NCBI GenBank assembly: GCA_039555135.1
Contig: CP114179.1
Span: 2,046,001 to 2,110,000, forward strand
DNA length: 64,000 bases
Source: Phycisphaeraceae bacterium D3-23
GTDB taxonomy: Bacteria; Planctomycetota; Phycisphaerae; Phycisphaerales; Phycisphaeraceae
Direction: 5' to 3'
Below the pieces are notes generated by a model. That model did no database searches and was not told where the DNA came from. It saw only the letters and a list, made by a program, of their open reading frames with translations. Shown here in pieces: positions 8,491 to 16,543 of the stretch (the stretch's first letter is position 1; each line of letters starts with the position of its first letter). The translations under genes and the position numbers were made by a program.

Positions 8491-10569
8491 ATGGCCGATA
8501 GACCTGTCAGCAGACCTGCCATCGCCCTAAGCCACACACGCACTGACGGAGCCCCTGCCTTGACCGACACCCCAAGCAAAAAGCTCGTCTTCCTGGGATG
8601 GGACGCGGCCGACTGGCAGCTGATGCGCCCGCTCATCGAGCAGGGCCGGATGCCCAACCTCAAGCGCGTGATGGACGCAGGGGCGTGGGGCAACCTCTCG
8701 ACGCTCGACCCGATCCTCTCGCCGATGCTATGGAACTCGATCGCGACGGGCAAACGGCCCCAGAAACACAACATCCTCGGGTTCATCGAGCCCAAGCCCG
8801 ACGGCTCGGGCGTCCGGCCGGTGTCGAGCACCTCGCGCACGGCCCGTGCGTTTTGGAACATCTTCCACCACGCCGGACTCCGCGGGCACGTGCTCAACTG
8901 GTTCGCCTCGCACCCGGCCGAGCCGATCAACGGCGCGGTGGTCACCAACATCTACGCCGCGCTCAAGGCCGATGGCGATAAGCTCGCCCCCCTGCCCCCC
9001 CATACCGTGTCACCCGAGACGCTCGCGGGCGACCTCTCCGGGGTCCGGGTCGGACCCACAAAGCTACGTCAGGAGGTGCTGCGGCGCTTCGTCGCCCCGG
9101 ACGTCCAACTCAAGCCCAAGCGCGATGCGCACAAGCTGGGGCACCTCTCCAAGATGGTCGCGGAGATGGCCTCGGTGCAGGCCGGGTACATGCATCTGCT
9201 CCGACATGAACCCTGGGACTACGCCGCAGTCTACTTCGGCGCCGTCGACCACTTCTGCCACCACTTCATCGAGTTCATGCCGCCCCAGATGCCCGACGTC
9301 GCCCGGCACGACATGCTCAACTTCCGAGAGGTCGTCAACGAGTGCTACGTCTACCATGACAAGATGCTCGCCGAGACGCTCAAGGAGGCCGGCGACGACG
9401 CGCTGCTGATGATCTGCTCCGACCACGGATTCCTCAACGGCCAACTCCGACCCACCAAAGAAGTCGACCCCGCCGCCTGGCACCGCTTCCACGGGATGGT
9501 CCTGCTGCATGGCCCGGGGATCGCAAAGAATGAAGAACTCATCGGCGCCACCCTCCTTGATATCACACCCACTCTGCTTACCCTCATGGGGCTGCCGGTC
9601 GGAGAGGATATGGACGGCAAGGTGCTCGAGCAGGCGTTCGAGACCCCGCCGACCATCGAGCGCATCCCGAGTTGGGAAGACGTCGAGGGCGACTTCGGCG
9701 AACACCCCGCGGACATGAAGGAAGACGCGTTCGAGGCGCAGGAGTCGCTGCGTCAACTCGTTGAGCTGGGGTACATCGATGCGCCCGACGGGGATGTCGA
9801 GGCGCAGATCGAGATCGCCCGGCGTGAGCAGCAGGTCAACCTCGCGGCGGCGTACCAGTTTGCCGGCCAGCTGGACGAGGCGGAACAGATCTGGGACGGC
9901 ATCCTGAAGGACTACCCCGACGAAGCGCGGTTTCTGCTAAAGGCGGCCGAGCTCAATATGTCACGTCGGCAATTCGACAAGGCCGAGACGCTGCTCGCGC
10001 ATTGCGAGGCTACGCACGGCCCGATGCCGCAGGTCTGCCTGTACCGGTCGCACATCGCGATCGCGACCGGCGACCTCGACGCGGCGGACCAGCAACTGGC
10101 CAAAGCCCAGCAGCTCGGCGACCAATCGTTGATGGTGCATATGAAGGTCGGCGAGGTCCACCGCAAGCGGCGCGACTACCCCCGGGCGTTGGCGGCGTAC
10201 GGCAGGATGCTCAAGCTCGACCCCGACACCCCGTTGGGCCACGCCGGACGCGCCGAGGTCCTGCTCAAGATGAAAGACTACGAGGAGGCCGCCGAGGCCG
10301 CGCTGACCGCAACCGAGCGGCTGTTCTTCCTCCCCCCCGCCCACCTGACACTTGGGCTGGCGATCGCCCGGCTCGGCGAGATCGAGCAAGCCATCCAGTG
10401 CGTCGAGGTCGCCGCGCGGCAGTCCCCCAGCTGGATCAGCCCGCACCGGCTGCTCGTCCGGCTGTACAAAATGGCCGGCAAAGATGAAGACGCCCAGGAA
10501 CAGCGCGACCTCCTGAAAACGCTATACGAACAATTGGCCCAGCAACAACCGGCCCAGAACCCGGCCTGA
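8491..10569 (+). CDS. alkaline-phosphatase-superfamily phosphodiesterase with C-terminal TPR repeats
   Basis: About 692 residues from ATG 8491. A TTG at 8560 has a better ribosome site (GGAG 8 bases upstream) and would start at the conserved core, like the paralogue at 11173-13224. The N-terminal 430 residues form a type I phosphodiesterase / nucleotide pyrophosphatase-like domain: FLGWDAADWQL metal site, SPMLWNSIATGKRPQKH nucleophile region, FGAVDHFCHHF, and SDHGF followed by RFHGM. Residues about 450-690 are TPR-like helical repeats. No signal peptide is visible, so a cytoplasmic location is likely. The sulfotransferase-like gene follows within 11 bases. The substrate is unknown; phospho- or sulfo-modified glycans or lipids are possible. 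Confidence 0.85.
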   Translation: MADRPVSRPAIALSHTRTDGAPALTDTPSKKLVFLGWDAADWQLMRPLIEQGRMPNLKRVMDAGAWGNLSTLDPILSPMLWNSIATGKRPQKHNILGFIEPKPDGSGVRPVSSTSRTARAFWNIFHHAGLRGHVLNWFASHPAEPINGAVVTNIYAALKADGDKLAPLPPHTVSPETLAGDLSGVRVGPTKLRQEVLRRFVAPDVQLKPKRDAHKLGHLSKMVAEMASVQAGYMHLLRHEPWDYAAVYFGAVDHFCHHFIEFMPPQMPDVARHDMLNFREVVNECYVYHDKMLAETLKEAGDDALLMICSDHGFLNGQLRPTKEVDPAAWHRFHGMVLLHGPGIAKNEELIGATLLDITPTLLTLMGLPVGEDMDGKVLEQAFETPPTIERIPSWEDVEGDFGEHPADMKEDAFEAQESLRQLVELGYIDAPDGDVEAQIEIARREQQVNLAAAYQFAGQLDEAEQIWDGILKDYPDEARFLLKAAELNMSRRQFDKAETLLAHCEATHGPMPQVCLYRSHIAIATGDLDAADQQLAKAQQLGDQSLMVHMKVGEVHRKRRDYPRALAAYGRMLKLDPDTPLGHAGRAEVLLKMKDYEEAAEAALTATERLFFLPPAHLTLGLAIARLGEIEQAIQCVEVAARQSPSWISPHRLLVRLYKMAGKDEDAQEQRDLLKTLYEQLAQQQPAQNPA

Positions 10570-10579
10570 GAACCGATCC

Positions 10580-11158
10580 ATGACCTCCAAAGACTTTATC
10601 ACCGTCGTCTCGGGGCTCCCGCGCTCGGGCACCTCCATGATGATGCAGGCCCTCGACGCCGGCGGCATCCCCCCACTCACGGACGGCGAGCGCGCCGCCG
10701 ACGACGACAACCCACGCGGCTACTACGAGCTCGAATGCGTCAAGCAGATCCGAAAAGACGACACGTTCCTCGATGCGGCACAAGGCAAAGCGGTGAAGCT
10801 CATCCACCTGCTGGTGGCCCGGCTGCCCGCGCGGCACGAAGCGCGCGTCGTCTTCATGCGCCGCGACATCGACGAGGTCTTAGCGTCGCAGTCGAAGATG
10901 CTCGAGCGCTCGGGCAAGCAGGGCGGCGCGGTGAAGCCCGAGGTCTTGAAAGGCATCTTCACCAAGCAACTCAACGAGACGCTGGGCTGGCTCGCCGCGC
11001 AGCCGAACATCCAGGTGATCGAGGTCGGCTTCGGCGAAATGTTTGGCGACCCGGTCGCGGAGATGGGGAAGGTCGATGCGTTCCTGGGCGGCGGGCTCGA
11101 TGTCGCCGCGATGGCCAGCGCAGTGGACCCGACGCTCTATCGCAACAAGTCGTCGTAG
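10580..11158 (+). CDS. sulfotransferase-like P-loop protein
   Basis: 192 residues. The N-terminal ITVVSGLPRSGTSMMMQAL matches the 5'-phosphosulfate-binding loop of sulfotransferases; a later ARVVFMRRDIDEVLASQ segment resembles the 3'-phosphate-binding strand and helix (R..D...AS). It is shorter than most full sulfotransferases (about 250-300 residues), so it may be a minimal member. It begins 11 bases after the phosphodiesterase-TPR gene on the same strand and converges with a second phosphodiesterase-TPR gene, implying a shared process. PAPS-dependent sulfation is the likely chemistry; a nucleoside kinase-like role cannot be excluded. Confidence 0.7.
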   Translation: MTSKDFITVVSGLPRSGTSMMMQALDAGGIPPLTDGERAADDDNPRGYYELECVKQIRKDDTFLDAAQGKAVKLIHLLVARLPARHEARVVFMRRDIDEVLASQSKMLERSGKQGGAVKPEVLKGIFTKQLNETLGWLAAQPNIQVIEVGFGEMFGDPVAEMGKVDAFLGGGLDVAAMASAVDPTLYRNKSS

Positions 11159-11172
11159 CCGAAGCATGGTCT

Positions 11173-13224
11173 CTATTCACGCTCGGCGGCGCGTTGCCGG
11201 CGTTGTTCGATCGCTTCGCCGATCGCGCGGAGCTGTCCGCGGTGGTAGTCGGCGAGGGGCTCGCTGCCGGCCAGGTGGTGGAGCCGCACGAGCAGGCGGT
11301 GGGCCGGGCGGAACTGGGGCCGCAGCGCGAGCGCGGTGTTGGCGGCGGCGATGGCCTCGGTGACGTGGCTTAGCCGGGCCAGCGCAAGCGCCAGCATCAG
11401 GTGCCCCCCGAGCAGGTGGTGCCGCAGCCCGACCGCGCTGAGCGCGTGGTCGACGGCCTGCTCATACTGACGCAGCCGCATCGCGACCCGTGCCAACCCG
11501 TAGTACGCCACGGGTTCGTTGGGGTCGATCTCCAATACCCGGTGAAACACGCGCTCGGCCTGCACATAGTCACGCTGGCCGGTGTGGGCGATCCCAACCC
11601 TCAGAAGCAACTTCGGGCTGTTGGGCGCTAAGTCCTCCGCAGTACGGAACTGTGCCATCGCCTCGGCGTAGCGGTGCTCGGCATAAAGCACCTGCGCCAG
11701 TTGCAGGTGCAGCTGCGGCGCGGGCGGCAGCTTGGTGCCCTCGGCCTCGGCCTGCGCACGGGCGGCGAAGGCCGCGTCCAGGTGCTCGCGCGCCAGCGAC
11801 GGGTCGCCGGCCTCGAGCGCGTGCTCCGCGATCGCCGCGCGGTACTTCGCTTGGTCCGGGTACTGCCGGGCCAGCTCCTCAAGCAGCGACAACGACTCGC
11901 CAAACTTCATCGCGTCGGCCAGCGCCATCGCCAGGTTGAACTTCAGCTCGCGCACCGCCAGCGCTACCGTGTCTTCCACCTTCTCGGGCATCGCATCGAC
12001 GTAGCCCAGGTCAACCATCTGCTGGATCGCCTCGGCTGCGGCGACCGGATCGACCCGCAACGCCTGGGTGTGTTCCCCGAAGCCGCCTTCGAGGTCGTCC
12101 CAGCTCGGGATCGTGCCCGTATCGGGCGGCGCATCGAACGCCGCGGCGAGGAGTTTGCCGTCCATGTCTTCGCCGACGGGCAGGCCCAGGACGCTGAGCA
12201 TCGTGGGGCAAAGGTCGAGGATCGAAGCGCCGTAGAGTTGTTCGCCGCGACGGATGCCGGGGCCTTTCATCACGACCATGCCGTGGAACCGGTGCCAGAC
12301 TGCGGGGCCCTGGGGTCCGTCGGGGATCGCCGCGGGCCGGAGGTGGTCGTTGAGGAATCCGTGGTCGGAGCAGATGATGACGGTGGTGTCGTCGTTGCAG
12401 AAGTCGAGCGCGCGGCCGAGCATCATGTCCTGGAGCTGGTACACGCCGTCGACGGTGTCTTTGAACGCTTCATAGAGCAGCGGGTCGATCTGCGGCAGCT
12501 TCGGCGGGCGGTGGTACATGAACGAGTGGCAGAAGTGGTCGATCGCGTCGAAGTAGATAAACGACGCGTCCCAGGGCTCCTGCTCCAAGACGGCGGTCGC
12601 GACCGACTGCACGGTCGCCATCTCGGCGAGCAGGCGGGCGAGCGCGGCGAGCCCCTTCGCGAGGTTCTCGTCCTCGACCTTCTGTCCCGCAAGCGACGGG
12701 ACAAAGGGTGACAGGTCGCTGTGCTGCAGATCGTCGGCGTGGATACGCAACTTGCCCAGGGGCTCGGCCAACGCGGCGGGGTGGATCGCGTGGTCGGGGA
12801 CATGCCACTTCTTGTCGCTCGGGCAGCCGCGCTGCAGCAGGTTGCTGACACAGACGCCGTGGATCGGCTCGGCGGGGTGGCTCGCGAACCAGCCGACGGT
12901 GTTGCTGTGCATGCCTCGGTGGGTGAGTATGTTCCAGATCGCGCGGGTCGTGCGCGAGGTCGAGGTGACGGGGCGGACGCCTGTACGGTCGGGCAGCGGC
13001 TCGATGAAGCCGTGGATGCCGTGCTTGTGCGGCCGCTTGCCTGTGGCGATTGTGGTCCACAGCATCGGCGAGAGCATCGGCTGTAACGACGCGAGATTGC
13101 CGCGCACGCCGCCCTCGATCAGCCCCGCAAGGTGGGGCATCTTGCCCTGCTCGAGCAGCGGGTCGATGACCTGCCAGTCCGCGGCGTCCCACCCGATCAT
13201 CAGCAGTTTGCGTGAACCCTGCAT
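11173..13224 (-). CDS. alkaline-phosphatase-superfamily phosphodiesterase with C-terminal TPR repeats (paralogue)
   Basis: 683 residues, strongly similar throughout to the protein at 8491-10569: LLMIGWDAADWQVIDPLLEQ, LSPMLWTTIATGKRPHKHG, FASHPAEPI, YFDAIDHFCHSF and ICSDHGFLNDHLRP all have direct counterparts. The phosphatase-type domain fills residues 1-400 and TPR-like repeats run from about 430 to 670. It is convergent with the sulfotransferase-like gene (14-base gap). The retained metal-site residues suggest both copies are active. A sequence divergence typical of old duplicates suggests different substrates. There is no signal peptide. Confidence 0.85.
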   Translation of the reverse strand: MQGSRKLLMIGWDAADWQVIDPLLEQGKMPHLAGLIEGGVRGNLASLQPMLSPMLWTTIATGKRPHKHGIHGFIEPLPDRTGVRPVTSTSRTTRAIWNILTHRGMHSNTVGWFASHPAEPIHGVCVSNLLQRGCPSDKKWHVPDHAIHPAALAEPLGKLRIHADDLQHSDLSPFVPSLAGQKVEDENLAKGLAALARLLAEMATVQSVATAVLEQEPWDASFIYFDAIDHFCHSFMYHRPPKLPQIDPLLYEAFKDTVDGVYQLQDMMLGRALDFCNDDTTVIICSDHGFLNDHLRPAAIPDGPQGPAVWHRFHGMVVMKGPGIRRGEQLYGASILDLCPTMLSVLGLPVGEDMDGKLLAAAFDAPPDTGTIPSWDDLEGGFGEHTQALRVDPVAAAEAIQQMVDLGYVDAMPEKVEDTVALAVRELKFNLAMALADAMKFGESLSLLEELARQYPDQAKYRAAIAEHALEAGDPSLAREHLDAAFAARAQAEAEGTKLPPAPQLHLQLAQVLYAEHRYAEAMAQFRTAEDLAPNSPKLLLRVGIAHTGQRDYVQAERVFHRVLEIDPNEPVAYYGLARVAMRLRQYEQAVDHALSAVGLRHHLLGGHLMLALALARLSHVTEAIAAANTALALRPQFRPAHRLLVRLHHLAGSEPLADYHRGQLRAIGEAIEQRRQRAAERE

Positions 13225-13269
13225 GCCGGCTCCGGCGTGGGTCTGCGTAGGCGTGTTGCGAACGCGGGA

Positions 13270-13301
13270 GAAAAAACCACGGCCGATCGGTCGGCCGTGG
13301 T
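13270..13301 (-). terminator. Rho-independent terminator
   Basis: An 11-bp perfect stem (13276-13286 with 13291-13301) and 4-base loop; read on the minus strand it is followed by a run of T. It sits just after the stop of the PEP-CTERM gene at 13333-14004 and before the start of the phosphodiesterase gene, so it separates their transcripts. Confidence 0.85.
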
Positions 13302-13332
13302 CGTTCGGTTCAAAAACTCAATACCCTCGGGA

Positions 13333-14004
13333 TCAGTTGGCGTCGCGCACGGCCTTGCGGTCGCGGCGCGACATCACACCCACCGCGCCGAGCGCGAGCA
13401 GCGCGAGCGAGCCGGGCTCGGGGACCGCGCCCGCGTCGATGCCGGTGCCGGCGTCTTCGTAGCCCCACTGGACGACGGTCATCTGGGTTGTGCTGACGTT
13501 GGCGACCTCGATCCACGCGAACACTTGGCCTACGCCGTTGCCCGCGAAGAAGGTGTAGCCGAGGTATCCGCCGGTGCTGGGCGCGGCGAAGGCGCCAAAG
13601 CTGCCGTAGACCATCGTGCCCGCACCGAGCACGGGCCCGGCGGTGGTCGACGAGCCGACGTTGAAGCTGCGCGACGCGTCGATCGTATCGCCCAAGGCGA
13701 GGTTTGAGGCGTAGGGGAAGTTGGAGGCGGAGGTGTACACCGCAGGCCCGTCACCGAGGAAGGCCGCGCCGGCGTAGAGGAACGGTGTGTTGGCCGCGCC
13801 GAAGGTCCCGACGGCGAAGTTGACGTCCGTCGCGCCGTCGCCGTCCATGTCGATGTTGAGCAAAGGGTCGCCCGTGTTGATCACGATGTTCTGAGGCCCG
13901 CTGGCGATGATCGTCGCCGAAGCGCTGAGCCCGACCGTCGCGGCGGCGCCGGCCGCGGCCATCACGGAATACTTCTCGATCCGCTCGCTGAGCAACTGCT
14001 TCAT
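13333..14004 (-). CDS. PEP-CTERM protein
   Basis: 223 residues from ATG 14004, which has GGAGA 8 bases upstream; an ATG at 14016 is also possible. The N-terminus (MKQLLSERIEKYSVMAAAGAAAT) parallels that of the PEP-CTERM protein at 7761-8351. The middle holds SGPQNIVINTGDPLLNIDMD and other small-residue beta-like segments, and a VVQWGYEDAGTGIDAG stretch before the sorting signal. The C-terminus has VPEPGSLALL and a hydrophobic helix, then SRRDRKAVRDAN, a longer polar end than usual for PEP-CTERM. Exosortase processing is expected. Function is unknown. A strong terminator follows. Confidence 0.8.
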   Translation of the reverse strand: MKQLLSERIEKYSVMAAAGAAATVGLSASATIIASGPQNIVINTGDPLLNIDMDGDGATDVNFAVGTFGAANTPFLYAGAAFLGDGPAVYTSASNFPYASNLALGDTIDASRSFNVGSSTTAGPVLGAGTMVYGSFGAFAAPSTGGYLGYTFFAGNGVGQVFAWIEVANVSTTQMTVVQWGYEDAGTGIDAGAVPEPGSLALLALGAVGVMSRRDRKAVRDAN

Positions 14005-14121
14005 CAAAATCTCCATATCCAGGCAAGAAAAAACAACCCCATTGCCCGCAGGGGTATCGATTCAGCCCCTCAGTATAGATGAAACCGCTCGCTGATCCAA
14101 CATTTTCCGCGCAGCAACCCA

Positions 14122-16380
14122 CTACCCGCCGCGGTTGATCTGCTCAAGACGGGTCAGGTCCATCAGGGCGCGGTGCGTACCCTCGGCGCCGGGGTCGCGC
14201 AGATCGGAAGGGGTCTGCTGGACATACGTGCCGTCGGGCTGCATGTCCCAGCTCTGGCGCTGGTCGGCGAACATGATCTCGAGGATCTCTTGCAGCCGAC
14301 GCTGGTGCGACGGGTCGTAGATCGGCGTGATGCACTCGACGCGGTTGTTGAGGTTGCGGTACATCCAGTCCGCGCTGCCGGTGTAGTACTCGGGCTTTCC
14401 GGCGTTGTGGAAGACGTAGATCCGAGAGTGCTCGAGGAATCGGCCGATGACACTGGTCACCGTGATGTTCTCGCTGAGCCCCGACACGCCGGGCCGAAGG
14501 CAGCAGAACCCCCGCACGATGAGATCGACTCGTACGCCGGCGGCGCTGGCCTCGTAGAGCTTGTGGCAGAGCATCTTGTCCTCCAGCGAGTTCATCTTCG
14601 CGATGATGCGCGGGCCATCGGTGGCCGTGAGCGGGTCCCCGCCCTTGGCCGTGATCGCCTTGGCGTGCTCGATCTCGCGGTCGATCATGGCCGTGAACCG
14701 CCGGCGCATATTCGTCGGCGCAATGAGCAGGTGCTTGAAGTCTTTCTGGATAGATCGGCCGGTGAGGAAGTGGAACATCTGCACGAGGTCGCCCGTGAGG
14801 CGCGGGTCGCAGGTGAACAGCCCGAGGTCGGTGTAGAGGTTCGCGGTCTTGGAGTTGTAGTTGCCGCTGCCGATGTGCGCGTAGGTGCGGAGCCCGTCGG
14901 ACTCCTGGCGGACGACGAGCGAGGTCTTGGTGTGGGTCTTGAGCCCGACGACGCCGTAGACTACATGGATGCCGGCCTTTTCGAGCCGACGCGCGAGCTC
15001 GACATTGCGCTCCTCATCGAAGCGTGCTTTGAGTTCGACAAGCACGACGACCTGCTTGCCCGACTCGGCGGCGCGGATGAGGTCGGGGATGAACGGCGAG
15101 TCCTTGGCTGTGCGGTAGAGCGTGAGCTTGATGGCGATCACGTTGGGGTCGGTGCAGGCCTCGGAGATGAAGCGTTCGACCGACTTGCTGAAGGATTCGT
15201 ACGGGTGGTGGACCATCACGTCGCCCGAGCGGATGACGCTGAAGATGCTCGCGTCCTCGTCCGCGAGGCGTGGCGGGGTGACGGGGGTCCACGACTCGTA
15301 CTTGAGCTCGGGGACGTCGGCCGTGCCGTGGACGACCCAGAGGTCGTTGTAGTCGAGTTCGCCGGGCATCTCGTAGATGTCCTGATCCTTGAGGTCCATC
15401 TCCTGGATCAGGTAGCGGTTGAGCGGACGGAACGGGTTGTCGTCGACTTCCAGCCGGACGACATCCGCGAAGCGCCGCTGGCGCAGCTCTTCATTCACGA
15501 CTTCGAGCAGGTCTTCGGCGTCCTCATCGCTCGACCCGACCGCGGCGTTGCGTGTCACGCGGAAGGGCTCGATCTCCTGAATGTCCATGCCCTCGAAGAG
15601 GTGGTGCAGGTTGTGGTGGATCAGGTCGGTGAGTGTGATAAAACGGTAGGCGGGCAAGCCATCCTCGGTCTTCTGGCCGGTAGTCAGCCGCACCCAGCCC
15701 GGCAAGACCTCGGGCACCTTCACGCGCGCAAACTGCAAACCAAAACCGCCCGACGGGTCGGTCTGCGCCGCAAACGGATCGCCCGGCGGGATCCGCAGCA
15801 TCACGCCCAGCGATGTCGACAGGTTCGAGATAAACGGGAACGGGTGGCCCGGGTCGACCGCCAACGGCGTGAGCACCGGGAACAGGTTGTCCATGAAGTG
15901 CTGCTCGGCCTCGACGCGCTCGGCGTCGGTCAGCTCGCCCCACTTGAGCAAATGAATCCCGTGCTCGGCCAACTCGGGCTTGATCTGCTTCTCAAAACAC
16001 TCGGCCTGCTGATCCAGCATCGGCACAACCATCTCGCGGATCTTCAACACCTGGTCTGCGGCCGAGAGGTTGTCGGGGCCGCGCTGCTGTGCGCTGGTCG
16101 AGACCTGACGTTTGAGCGAACCCACGCGCTTCTGGTAGTACTCGTCCAGGTTCGAGTTGAAGATCGCCAAAAACCCGACGCGTTCGAGCAGCGGCGTGCG
16201 CTCGTCGAGCGCCTCGTGCAGCACCCGCCGATTGAACTCGAGCCAGGACACCTCGCGGTTGATGAACGCCTCGGGCTCGGGGATCGGCAAAGGCCAACGC
16301 GACGCCTCGGGCAGGTCGCCGTGCAGCGGCGTCGGGGGCTTGGGGGAATCGGGCGTCGTGGTGGGATCGGTTTGGGTCAT
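14122..16380 (-). CDS. ppk1: polyphosphate kinase 1
   Basis: 752 residues from ATG 16380; an upstream frame extension is unsupported. It makes inorganic polyphosphate from ATP, reversibly. The N-terminal domain begins FINREVSWLEFNRRVLHEAL, typical of PPK1. The autophosphorylated His is His502 in YAHIGSGNYNSKTANLYTDL; the second conserved His is His658 in VFHNAGKPEYYTGSADWM. Their spacing of 156 residues matches the family. Other conserved blocks are HHPYESF, AIKLTLYRTAKDSPF and VVLVELKARFDEERNVELARRLE. Length is near the family norm of about 690-740, with a Pro/Thr-rich N-terminal tail. No exopolyphosphatase gene lies next to it. Confidence 0.95.
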   Translation of the reverse strand: MTQTDPTTTPDSPKPPTPLHGDLPEASRWPLPIPEPEAFINREVSWLEFNRRVLHEALDERTPLLERVGFLAIFNSNLDEYYQKRVGSLKRQVSTSAQQRGPDNLSAADQVLKIREMVVPMLDQQAECFEKQIKPELAEHGIHLLKWGELTDAERVEAEQHFMDNLFPVLTPLAVDPGHPFPFISNLSTSLGVMLRIPPGDPFAAQTDPSGGFGLQFARVKVPEVLPGWVRLTTGQKTEDGLPAYRFITLTDLIHHNLHHLFEGMDIQEIEPFRVTRNAAVGSSDEDAEDLLEVVNEELRQRRFADVVRLEVDDNPFRPLNRYLIQEMDLKDQDIYEMPGELDYNDLWVVHGTADVPELKYESWTPVTPPRLADEDASIFSVIRSGDVMVHHPYESFSKSVERFISEACTDPNVIAIKLTLYRTAKDSPFIPDLIRAAESGKQVVVLVELKARFDEERNVELARRLEKAGIHVVYGVVGLKTHTKTSLVVRQESDGLRTYAHIGSGNYNSKTANLYTDLGLFTCDPRLTGDLVQMFHFLTGRSIQKDFKHLLIAPTNMRRRFTAMIDREIEHAKAITAKGGDPLTATDGPRIIAKMNSLEDKMLCHKLYEASAAGVRVDLIVRGFCCLRPGVSGLSENITVTSVIGRFLEHSRIYVFHNAGKPEYYTGSADWMYRNLNNRVECITPIYDPSHQRRLQEILEIMFADQRQSWDMQPDGTYVQQTPSDLRDPGAEGTHRALMDLTRLEQINRGG

Positions 16381-16470
16381 GGCAATACGGGGTCGAGAGG
16401 GTCGGGGGAACAGCCCCACTATTGTAGAGGGTCGGGGTTCCATAGAAATCGGCATGTATAGCGGACAAGT

Positions 16471-16524
16471 AGCCCGCCCTTTTCAAGGGTGGGTGCCACC
16501 CACCGATGAAATCGGTGGGCTTCG
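16471..16524. repeat. dispersed double-hairpin repeat, family A, copy A1
   Basis: Two adjacent palindromes: an imperfect GC-rich hairpin and a perfect 9-bp hairpin CCCACCGAT-GAA-ATCGGTGGG, ending in GCTTCG. It lies between the ppk1 start and the stop of the exported protein at 16544-17896. Related copies are at 17812, 23822, 57355 and 63403. Confidence 0.8.
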
Positions 16525-16543
16525 AGTCAAACACCAAGCCCAT

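Noticed and set aside
14173-16461. 762-residue open frame on the plus strand
   Set aside because: It is the antisense shadow of ppk1; the minus strand encodes a complete, motif-rich enzyme, and GC-rich DNA keeps long antisense frames open.
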